From: Nitrospinota bacterium
Lineage (GTDB): Bacteria; Nitrospinota_A; JADGAW01
DNA: 17,618 bases
Reading direction: 5' to 3'
Assembly (NCBI GenBank): GCA_015231815.1
Contig: JADGAW010000025.1
Span: 1 to 17,618 of the forward strand
A program made the translations under genes and the position numbers. This document shows positions 1 through 6,675 of the stretch, piece after piece. A model generated the notes under the pieces. The model saw nothing but the letters and a program-made list of their open reading frames with translations, searched no databases and was not told where the DNA came from. The stretch's first letter is position 1. Each line of letters starts with the position of its first letter.

Positions 1-1182
1 AGTGCTGTTAAGGGGTTCTCGCTTTCCTGTGCTCCCGCAGGAATAAAGTATAAAAATAGAGATGATGTTTTATTAATTACATCAGAACTCCCCTTTAATA
101 CAGCCGCTGTTTTTACAGAAAATAAGGTCAAGGCAGAATCTTTACAACTGTGTAAAAAAAACCTTGAAGAAAACTCCCAGTGCAAGGCTGTAATTGTCAA
201 TAGCGGAAATGCCAATGCCTGTAACGGTGAAGAAGGAATAAAGGGGGCTCGCTCTATAACAGAAAAACTTTCAGAAGCCCTCAATGTAAGGTTTAACGAG
301 GTACTTATTGCATCAACCGGAGTTATTGGAGAAAAGTTTCCCGCAGACAAAATTATTCAGATAATTCCACAGCTTATTCAAAATAAAGATAAACATGATG
401 AAATTACCTGTGCGAAGTCAATAATGACAACAGATCTGTTTCCAAAAATTTCTTCCATTAAAGTTAACCTTTCAGGAACTGAGGTAAATATTGGAGGACT
501 TGCCAAAGGTGCCGGAATGATTTCTCCCAATATGGGAACAATGCTTGCCTTTATTGCCACTGATGCAAAGATAGAAACTCCCCTGTTAAAGGAAATCCTT
601 AAGGATTGCGTTAATAGTTCTTTTAACCGTATTACGGTTGACGGCGATACCTCGACCAACGATACGGTTATTTTGATGGCAAACGGTGCTTCTGAAATGG
701 TTATACGGAGGGACTCAGATGATTACAATAGTTTTAAACAAGCAGTACAGTCGGTTTTTATTGACCTTGCGAAAATGATTGTACGTGATGGAGAAGGAGC
801 AACCAAACTGGTAAATATTATTGTAAAAGACACCTTTTCAGTTCAGGATGCTCTGATAATTGCCCGAAAAATTGCCAACTCACCGCTGGTAAAAACAGCA
901 TTGCACGGTGAAGACCCCAATTGGGGGCGAATTCTTGCTGCGGCGGGAAATACCGAAATCGCCTTTGAATATAAAAAAGCATCCCTTTTTATCGGTGATG
1001 TAACGGTATTAGATAAAGGTGAAGTTCCGGAAAATTATGATGAAAAAAAATCAAATGCTGTTATGAAAAATAAGGAGTTCGATATTACCCTCTCCTGTGG
1101 CAATGGTTTTCATTCAGCAAACATCTGGACTTCAGACTTAACCAAGGAATATATTTCAATTAATGCCGATTACCGGAGTTAA
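1..1182 (+). CDS. argJ: Glutamate N-acetyltransferase / ornithine acetyltransferase ArgJ (5' end outside window)
   Basis: ArgJ moves the acetyl group from N-acetylornithine to glutamate in the cyclic arginine pathway; many members also make N-acetylglutamate from acetyl-CoA. The frame is open from base 1, so the start lies upstream. The 393 visible residues lack only about ten at the N-terminus compared with the usual 395-410. Family hallmarks are VNSGNANACNGEEG (bases about 196-237), the oxyanion-hole segment STGVIGE (about 313-333), the self-cleavage segment KGAGMISPNMGTMLAF, and the C-terminal NADYRS. The precursor cuts itself before a Thr that becomes the nucleophile of the beta chain; that Thr codon is at 538-540. 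The residue before it is Gly, where Ala is more usual. GEDPNWGR near 907-930 is also typical. Sequence alone does not show whether the enzyme is mono- or bifunctional. metF follows after 42 bases on the same strand. Confidence 0.96.
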   Translation, partial: SAVKGFSLSCAPAGIKYKNRDDVLLITSELPFNTAAVFTENKVKAESLQLCKKNLEENSQCKAVIVNSGNANACNGEEGIKGARSITEKLSEALNVRFNEVLIASTGVIGEKFPADKIIQIIPQLIQNKDKHDEITCAKSIMTTDLFPKISSIKVNLSGTEVNIGGLAKGAGMISPNMGTMLAFIATDAKIETPLLKEILKDCVNSSFNRITVDGDTSTNDTVILMANGASEMVIRRDSDDYNSFKQAVQSVFIDLAKMIVRDGEGATKLVNIIVKDTFSVQDALIIARKIANSPLVKTALHGEDPNWGRILAAAGNTEIAFEYKKASLFIGDVTVLDKGEVPENYDEKKSNAVMKNKEFDITLSCGNGFHSANIWTSDLTKEYISINADYRS

Positions 1183-1224
1183 CAATAGACAATTAACCTC
1201 CGACCTTAAAACCACGATACATTT

Positions 1225-2097
1225 ATGAAATTTCTAGATTTAAAAAAAGATTTTTATATCACTGTTGAAGTTCCTCCTCCCAAAGGAACTGATTACAAAA
1301 AATTTCTCCAATATGCCATCGACCTCAAAGGTAAAACAGACTTAATAAACGTAACAGATAACCAAATGGCGGTAATGAGGATGTCTGCTTTAGCCTTTAG
1401 TAAAATCCTCAAAGATAACGGACTTGAACCCAATATGCAGATTTGTTGTCGGGATAAAAACAGGCTTGCCCTTCAATCGGAGATACTGGGTGCTCATGCT
1501 CTGGGCATTGAGAATATCACCCTTATGACGGGGGATTATGTTACTGCCGGGGATCATAAAAAGGGAAAACCTGTTTTCGACCTTGATTCTGTGCAACTTA
1601 TTCATTGTGCCAATAACCTGCGCAAAGGTTTGAACGAAACAGGAAAGAACATCAACGGTTCTCCTGATTTCTGTATTGGAGCAGTAGTGAACCCTTGTTA
1701 CAGTCCTCTGGAGCTGCAACTACTAAAAATGAAGAAGAAAATAAATGAAGGAGCTGAATTCTTTCAGACCCAACCAATTTATTCAAAAAGAGTACTGGAA
1801 ACCTTTCTTGAAGAAATTAATAAAGCAGGCATACAGTCAAGAATACTTATAGGAATTACTCCTTTAAAGTCCCTTAAATTTATAGACTTCATGAACAATA
1901 ATATTCTTTCGGAACCTATTGATGAAGTTTTATATAAACGAATAGAGAATTCCAGTGACCCCTTAAGGGAAAGCATGGACATTGCCCTTGAATTCATGCT
2001 GGAAATTAAAAAACAAGTGGATGGTTTTCATATTATGCCAATTGGCTGTGAAAGTTCGATGCCAGAGCTTCTCGATAATTTCTACAAAAATGTATAA
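1225..2097 (+). CDS. metF: Methylenetetrahydrofolate reductase, MetF-like
   Basis: Predicted cytoplasmic flavoenzyme that reduces 5,10-methylene-THF to 5-methyl-THF, for methionine synthesis or, in organisms with a Wood-Ljungdahl pathway, for C1 flow. Its 290 residues match the family's usual length for one TIM-barrel domain. VEVPPPKG at about 14-21 supplies the catalytic-type Glu (E15). CRDKNR (75-80) resembles the CRDxN signature of many bacterial MetF-like proteins. LMTGD (100-104) matches the flavin-contacting LRGD region of E. coli MetF, and FFQTQPIY (179-186) is the conserved barrel strand. The ATG at 1225 has no obvious ribosome binding site but gives a full-length N-terminus. It lies 42 bases after argJ, so the two may share a transcript. 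No MetV-like partner is visible, so the choice between methionine and acetyl-CoA pathway roles stays open. Confidence 0.88.
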   Translation: MKFLDLKKDFYITVEVPPPKGTDYKKFLQYAIDLKGKTDLINVTDNQMAVMRMSALAFSKILKDNGLEPNMQICCRDKNRLALQSEILGAHALGIENITLMTGDYVTAGDHKKGKPVFDLDSVQLIHCANNLRKGLNETGKNINGSPDFCIGAVVNPCYSPLELQLLKMKKKINEGAEFFQTQPIYSKRVLETFLEEINKAGIQSRILIGITPLKSLKFIDFMNNNILSEPIDEVLYKRIENSSDPLRESMDIALEFMLEIKKQVDGFHIMPIGCESSMPELLDNFYKNV

Positions 2098-2187
2098 GGT
2101 CATTATGATAGAAAATAAACATTTCTTAACTTATTGCTTAATTTTTAGAGATTCTAACTTTCTAACCTTCGAACTTTTTAAACCCAC

Positions 2188-2709
2188 ATGAACTCTTTAA
2201 TTTACACACTACTTCTTTTATGTATTGCCTTTGCAGTGCATTTAACTGTTTGGAAAATTCGACTTCCCCACAGACAAACAAAGGTATTGTTACTCATATT
2301 CTTTTCTACCTTACTATTAGGGTCTTTTCTGTTTTATCTGGGTAATTTCCCCATTGTTCTTTTTGGTCTTCCTTTTCCTGCAGAGATTTTCGAACTCATT
2401 CAGGTTGCAACTCTTTTTACTGCAGTAACCTTGGCGTATATGATTACCTACTCTGCTGTTGAGGCCGATAGTCCCTCTCTGGTAATCACCAACATGATCC
2501 GGGATTCAATGCCGGAAGGTATTAATAAAGAAGTTTTTGAGGAAAGAATGAACGATGATTTACTTATCAAACCGAGGTTAAAGGATTTAATCATCGACAA
2601 AATAGCCATCATGAAAGATGAGAGGTATGTCCTTACTGATAAGGGAAAGCTCATGGCAGGACTCTTTGCCACGTACCGTTCTATTCTTAAAGCAAAGAAG
2701 GGAGGCTAG
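2188..2709 (+). CDS. Small membrane protein: three membrane segments plus winged-helix-like tail
   Basis: I do not recognise a named family. The 173-residue protein has hydrophobic segments at about 3-23, 32-51 and 68-90, followed by a soluble charged C-terminal half. The tail reads as helix, helix, then IAIMKDERYVLTDKGKLMAG, which looks like the recognition helix and wing of a winged-helix fold (a 'Y-LT-KG' wing). That suggests a membrane-anchored regulator or assembly factor with a cytoplasmic tail; this is inference. The ATG at 2188 has no visible Shine-Dalgarno. Its stop codon directly abuts the GTG of the next gene, which has a similar plan, so the two are probably translated together and may form a heteromer. 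It follows metF by 90 bases, with no promoter I would defend in the gap. Confidence 0.75.
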   Translation: MNSLIYTLLLLCIAFAVHLTVWKIRLPHRQTKVLLLIFFSTLLLGSFLFYLGNFPIVLFGLPFPAEIFELIQVATLFTAVTLAYMITYSAVEADSPSLVITNMIRDSMPEGINKEVFEERMNDDLLIKPRLKDLIIDKIAIMKDERYVLTDKGKLMAGLFATYRSILKAKKGG

Positions 2710-3237
2710 GTGGAATCAGATAAATTATTTCTTGCATTGATACCGGTTCTCGGACTTCTAATCAACGTTGCCTCTCATATTGCTATTAACCGTCTCGGAC
2801 TTCTCTCGCAATTAAAATCAATCTTCGTATGCTTTGGAATAGGTGCTATTGCTGTTTTATTAATGGTTTTTCTTCTTTCCTTAAGCTGTATTGGCATTGA
2901 ACTCTTGCCTCAACTTATTTTGAACGAAATAAGCTATGGAGCACTTGGCTACGGTTATTTTCATTTTGTTAACCTTGGTGAAACAGCAAGAAGAATTCGC
3001 ATAATCAGGGAAATTTTTGACTCTGGTGAAAAAGGAATGTCCGAAGAGGAAATTCTTGCAATATATAATGCAAAAACAATTGTTAACGTTCGACTCAACC
3101 GTCTTTTAAACAACGGACAGATTATATTGAAGGAGGGAAAATATTTTGTTCATGGAACTCCCTTGATGAACATTATTTCTTCTATTATGCTTTTTCTAAA
3201 GGTTTTATTGCTGGGAAAAAAGAGCGAATTTGATTAA
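2710..3237 (+). CDS. Second small membrane protein of the pair, winged-helix-like tail
   Basis: Unrecognised 175-residue protein laid out like its upstream neighbour: membrane segments at about 6-25, 35-58 and 63-88, then a soluble tail of about 85 residues. The tail contains SEEEILAIYNAKTIVNVRLN and NNGQIILKEGKYFVHG, which reads as helices followed by a wing. By eye it aligns with the neighbour's tail (RL..L.....I......Y......LM), so the two genes look like an old tandem duplication. The last about 20 residues are again hydrophobic. The start is a GTG at 2710 immediately after the previous stop. A strong GGGAGG lies just upstream, inside the end of the preceding gene, and decides this start. 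The gene converges with the TPR gene, with only 32 bases between the stops. Confidence 0.75.
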   Translation: MESDKLFLALIPVLGLLINVASHIAINRLGLLSQLKSIFVCFGIGAIAVLLMVFLLSLSCIGIELLPQLILNEISYGALGYGYFHFVNLGETARRIRIIREIFDSGEKGMSEEEILAIYNAKTIVNVRLNRLLNNGQIILKEGKYFVHGTPLMNIISSIMLFLKVLLLGKKSEFD

Positions 3238-3269
3238 GTAGTCAAAAATTCAATAAAAATGCTGTTAAC

Positions 3270-5021
3270 TTAAAGTTTCAGAGGAAAACTATTATCTTCA
3301 AGAATTTTATAAATGTCTTTGAGAAATGGGGCAAAAACGATATCTTTTTTCAGTGAATCAAGTAAATCGAAGTAGGTATCTAAGCTTTGTTTCTTGGCTA
3401 TTTTTAATGATTCTAGAATAAACGTAAGTCCATCCTTCAAACCGTAATCATTGTATTGTTGTTTTTGCTTAACGGTATCCATAATTGCTTTGGATAAGTT
3501 GAAATAAATATCGTAATAGGTCTTTTCCGGATCAAGTTCAATAGCAACCCCCAAATCATCAATTGAACGGGGAAAGTTTCCAATTCTTCTGAAATGAATT
3601 GCCCGATGATTTAAAAATGAAATAAACATGGCTATTTGTTTTGCTTCCTTTTCATCAACAATGACATGTCCGTTTTTATATTTAACCCAATTTTCGAGTC
3701 TATCTTTCGTTACGTAATTATTAACGCTTTTAAAAACCCTTGTAGCCTCAACATGTTTTCCGGCACTATAGTATGCCTCAGCTTCTGATATAAGGTAATC
3801 GATTTCCATACCCGGAACATTTTCCCGTGCAATTGAACAGAGTTTTGCTATCTTCAAATGGTCTGCCTGAGATTTAGCTTCACTCTGTAATAATCCTATA
3901 ACACCATAGTTTGCTTTAACGGTTTTATCATATTCAATTCCTTGCATATGTTCTTGAATAGCTTTTTCCTTATTTTTCTTGTCTATTTTCATTAAGGTGG
4001 ACGCAACCTTTGCATGACGATTTGCCAGATGAAAGAAGGTTTCTTTATCGTTATAATCGGGATGAACCTTCCTGATACTGTTCACTTCTTCATGGTGTAC
4101 CTCATTAAGAGCTGACAGTGTTTTTACCCCTTTTTGTAACCATTTTTTCTTATCATCCTCCAAAACTGCCATATCTGCCATTTTGTAGCAACAATCTGCA
4201 TGACCTTCATAGACTCTTTCAAGATCAACACCAACCTGCATAACCTCTTCGTACATCGACACCCCTTCGCTGATTAAATAGGGGTCACCGCTTCTTGATG
4301 ATGCAATTGCTTTCCCCAGCTTTGCGTCATAGTTATCTTTGGATGTTTCAAGAACTTCCTCAAAGATTTCAATTGCCTTTCGTACGTTTTCCTCTTTTTC
4401 TTCTTCACTCCAAAACATTTTATTGAGGTAACTGTAGGCTACATTAATAAGGTTCTTAACCTGCCTTTCAATCGGGTTCATGCGAGCCATGACATCACCC
4501 TCAATGGTCTCTGTGACTTTCTTAACAAACGCCTTAATTGTTGCCGGTTCATCTAAATTACCAAGAATAACACCCCGTAAACCATTTTTTGCTGCTGCAC
4601 GAATTGATGCAGTTCTGACCTCCACCGTATCACCAAACTGCGCTCCTAAATGTTCTTTGTCCTTCGCCAGTGCAATAAATTTAATTCCATACCGTTTCGT
4701 TCCCATATTATTCTTAAGGGCTTGTAAGGTTGAGGTAATTATTGATGGAATATTGGGGTAATGATGATGAAAGGAAAGAATCCCCACTGAAAACTGTTCA
4801 TCCTTGCGAGCAGAAGAATTTTCAAGTACCTCAAGGATTATTTCTTCCTTACTGCTCAGGAATTTTAAGTGCTTGGCTCGAAGCTGAGTAAAGAGAAGGA
4901 GAAGTTGGTTTCTTAAATTGAGGTCTGAAATGTACAGTAACAACCGACTCTCTCTATAGCTTTCAAACTTAAATCGGAGGTTCTTGAGTATTGAATTATT
5001 AATTTCGGAATTATCAGCCAT
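3270..5021 (-). CDS. TPR-repeat protein with degenerate receiver-like N-terminal domain
   Basis: A soluble protein of about 583 residues with no signal peptide or membrane segment. Residues about 25-170 have the alternating strand/helix look of a response-regulator receiver, from RLLLYISD through to NGLRGVILGNLDEP. The position expected for the phospho-Asp reads GILSFHHH, and the Lys-Pro near the end is missing, so it would be a pseudo-receiver (inference). The rest is helical with TPR-like spacing, for example KAIEIFEEVLETSKDNYDAK and RRIGNFPRSIDDLGVAIELD. TPR proteins usually act as binding scaffolds; the partner is unknown. I prefer the ATG at 5021; an in-frame TTG at 5030 would add three residues. 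Neither has a clear Shine-Dalgarno. It starts 22 bases after the cyclophilin stop on the same strand, so they are probably co-transcribed. Confidence 0.8.
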   Translation of the reverse strand: MADNSEINNSILKNLRFKFESYRESRLLLYISDLNLRNQLLLLFTQLRAKHLKFLSSKEEIILEVLENSSARKDEQFSVGILSFHHHYPNIPSIITSTLQALKNNMGTKRYGIKFIALAKDKEHLGAQFGDTVEVRTASIRAAAKNGLRGVILGNLDEPATIKAFVKKVTETIEGDVMARMNPIERQVKNLINVAYSYLNKMFWSEEEKEENVRKAIEIFEEVLETSKDNYDAKLGKAIASSRSGDPYLISEGVSMYEEVMQVGVDLERVYEGHADCCYKMADMAVLEDDKKKWLQKGVKTLSALNEVHHEEVNSIRKVHPDYNDKETFFHLANRHAKVASTLMKIDKKNKEKAIQEHMQGIEYDKTVKANYGVIGLLQSEAKSQADHLKIAKLCSIARENVPGMEIDYLISEAEAYYSAGKHVEATRVFKSVNNYVTKDRLENWVKYKNGHVIVDEKEAKQIAMFISFLNHRAIHFRRIGNFPRSIDDLGVAIELDPEKTYYDIYFNLSKAIMDTVKQKQQYNDYGLKDGLTFILESLKIAKKQSLDTYFDLLDSLKKDIVFAPFLKDIYKILEDNSFPLKL

Positions 5022-5043
5022 TTTTGACAATATGGTTCAAATT

Positions 5044-5655
5044 TTATTTCACCGTTTTTACCGTAACGGTCATTTCAACTCGTTCCAGAGGATTGTCCTT
5101 GCCATCCCTTGGTAAAGCAACAATTTTATCCGCTACATCCATTCCACTCTCCACCTCACCGAAGAGGGTATATTGACCATTAAGGTTTGGAGTATCATCA
5201 ACACAGATGAAAAACTGGGAACTTGCACTGTTCACATGACGTGCTCGAGCCATAGAAACAGAGCCTCTCGTATGAGGCTTTCTGCTAAACTCTGCCTTCA
5301 CCGTATATCCGGCGTTTCCCATGCCATGTGTTGACCTGTCTTCAGCATTTTTACTGTTAGGGTCGCCACCCTGAATGACAAATCCGGGAATAACCCGGTG
5401 AAAGGCAGTACCGTTATAAAATCCGCTTTTTGCCAGATTAAGGAAGTTTTCTACATGGTTTGGAGCAATATCGGGAAAGAACTTTATGGTAATTTCTCCA
5501 AGTCTTGTATGAATAACTGCTCTTTGTGTTTGAAGTTTCTTTATTTCATCAACGGTAAATGTTCTATAACGAGTATCGGTAGGTTCATTTGAGGAACATG
5601 ATGAAGTAAAAAGGGTAAAAACAAAAAAGCAAAAAATTAATAGGTTCTTTTTCAT
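5044..5655 (-). CDS. Cyclophilin-type peptidyl-prolyl isomerase, probable lipoprotein
   Basis: Catalyses cis-trans isomerisation of Xaa-Pro bonds during folding of exported proteins. Numbered from the chosen start, residues 1-20 (KKNLLIFCFF, then VFTLFTSSC) form a lipoprotein-like signal with the candidate lipidated Cys at 20. The -3 residue of the lipobox is Thr, less typical than Leu, so anchoring is likely but not certain. The cyclophilin domain follows, with FHRVIPGFVIQGGDP carrying the catalytic Arg, SSQFFI, and LNGQYTLFGEV. In the last motif the Trp of cyclosporin-sensitive human cyclophilin A is replaced, as is common in bacteria. An upstream in-frame ATG at 5667 would add four residues, but GGAG lies six bases before the ATG at 5655, so I choose the latter. 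The TPR gene follows closely downstream. Confidence 0.93.
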   Translation of the reverse strand: MKKNLLIFCFFVFTLFTSSCSSNEPTDTRYRTFTVDEIKKLQTQRAVIHTRLGEITIKFFPDIAPNHVENFLNLAKSGFYNGTAFHRVIPGFVIQGGDPNSKNAEDRSTHGMGNAGYTVKAEFSRKPHTRGSVSMARARHVNSASSQFFICVDDTPNLNGQYTLFGEVESGMDVADKIVALPRDGKDNPLERVEMTVTVKTVK

Positions 5656-5822
5656 ATTTTTCTCCATAGGAATGATTAAACGGTTAATTATAAACCTTCC
5701 TGATAGCTCCTGTATGAACTTTTATAGAATTTATGCGACGAGAAGCTTTACAGAAAAATTAATTATATATTGTGTTTACAATCTGGGGAGAAATGGTAGT
5801 GGTTTTCAGGGGAATTCACGAA

Positions 5823-6389
5823 TTAATATCCAACAATAAGATAAACATCATCACTGTCATAACTGTTCTTAGAGCCTTTATTTGGACCATAGGAACCAAT
5901 TACAGCATACTCCTTACCGTTAATGCGATAGTCATAATCGATGAAATAAGGAGAACCCCAAGGATCAACAAAGTTTCCATTTGAATCAAGTCTGGCACTG
6001 GAAAGATAAGGTCCATTCCAACCGTTATTGGCGAAGGTTGTTCCGTTGTTATTAAATAGCCCCATATCATCTGCTGTAAGGTCTTCATATTCTGCACCAT
6101 CAACTGAGGGGGTTTGGTTCTTTGGACAAATAAAAGGAGTAGAACCCCCCGGCCAAGTATTGGTATCGGTAGCAAGTAAACTCATGGCAAGTTGCATGTC
6201 ATGTAAGGTTAACTTAACATCAGCAATGCGGGCTTTATCTTTATATTCGTTGTATTTTTGGATACCAATTGAGGCAAGTATGCCAATAATGGCAATAACA
6301 ATTACGAGTTCAATGAGGGTAAACCCTTTTTCATTATTTTCTTTTTTTTCAGTAAAAAAGAATAAAAAGCTTTTTCTATAATTTTTCAT
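5823..6389 (-). CDS. Type II secretion / type IV pilus-like pseudopilin (GspG-like)
   Basis: A 188-residue prepilin. The prepilin peptidase site is KG/FTLIE with Glu at +5, followed by the hydrophobic helix that packs pilin subunits and anchors them in the inner membrane (about 23-45). The C-terminal DPWGSPYF, IGSYGPNKG and DSDDV segments resemble the end of GspG major pseudopilins, where acidic residues bind calcium. The leader is 22 residues, long for this class, and contains the hydrophobic run SFLFFF; no alternative in-frame start would shorten it. No other secretion or pilus gene is in the window, so this is an orphan subunit whose machinery must be elsewhere. The 155-base gap to the cyclophilin gene suggests separate transcription. 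No Shine-Dalgarno is evident. GspG is the closest named type I can support; a minor pilin is possible. Confidence 0.85.
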   Translation of the reverse strand: MKNYRKSFLFFFTEKKENNEKGFTLIELVIVIAIIGILASIGIQKYNEYKDKARIADVKLTLHDMQLAMSLLATDTNTWPGGSTPFICPKNQTPSVDGAEYEDLTADDMGLFNNNGTTFANNGWNGPYLSSARLDSNGNFVDPWGSPYFIDYDYRINGKEYAVIGSYGPNKGSKNSYDSDDVYLIVGY

Positions 6390-6425
6390 TTTACTTTCAT
6401 GAGAGGTTACAAATCCTTGAATTAG

Positions 6426-6441
6426 TACAATATTAATGCCA
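6426..6441 (-). promoter_or_regulatory. Candidate sigma-54 (-24/-12) promoter for the pseudopilin
   Basis: Read on the minus strand the site is TGGCATTAATATTGTA. It matches the TGGCAC-N5-TTGCA plan with exact GG-to-G spacing, but has T instead of C in the -12 GC pair. It would start transcription about 25-30 bases before the pseudopilin ATG, a sensible leader length. Pilin genes are often under sigma-54. The -12 mismatch and the AT-rich background keep this tentative. Confidence 0.3.
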
Positions 6442-6546
6442 TACTTAAACCCCTCTTATACAATGGATTGAAGGCTCTCAAGAGATATTGACTGTATAGT
6501 AATTATAAAATTTAAAAGTAAATAGTATGATTAAAACAACAACTAA

Positions 6547-6562
6547 TTAATAAAATTATTAA
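6547..6562. repeat. Perfect 7-base inverted repeat in the divergent gap
   Basis: TTAATAA-AA-TTATTAA is a perfect palindrome with a two-base spacer, midway in the 286-base region between the divergent pseudopilin and helicase genes. It could be an operator, but it contains only A and T in an AT-rich spacer, where such palindromes arise by chance. The rest of this gap shows no gene or RNA that I can recognise. Confidence 0.2.
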
Positions 6563-6634
6563 GCCTTACAAGGTAAAAATTCACGTAAATTAACTCAAAA
6601 CATTTGTTCCTACAATCAGCTTAGAGCATTGTCT

Positions 6635-6640
6635 TATAAT
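6635..6640 (+). promoter_or_regulatory. Candidate -10 box for the helicase fusion gene
   Basis: An exact TATAAT lies 35 bases before the ATG of the exonuclease-helicase gene, a good distance for a sigma-70 promoter. No convincing -35 hexamer sits 16-18 bases upstream, so either the promoter needs an activator or the match is chance. Confidence 0.25.
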
Positions 6641-6675
6641 AGTGTTCACGAAAAATCTTCACTTAAACTACGGTA

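Noticed and set aside
1982..2191. 69-residue plus-strand frame bridging metF and the first membrane protein
   Set aside because: It overlaps the 3' end of metF in another frame and has no recognisable feature or ribosome site.
3234..3273. TTAAGT / ACTTAA inverted repeat between the convergent genes, possible bidirectional terminator
   Set aside because: The stem is only six AT-rich base pairs with a 28-base loop and no clear U-tract; it is too weak to call.
5687..5692. Minus-strand TATAAT upstream of the cyclophilin gene
   Set aside because: It is an exact -10 match, but no acceptable -35 lies at 16-18 bases and the spacer is AT-rich; not strong enough to list as a promoter.
5772..6381. Plus-strand open frames (5772-5984 and 6028-6381) opposite the pseudopilin
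   Set aside because: The minus-strand frame has an unmistakable prepilin cleavage site and GspG-like tail, so these are antisense shadows.
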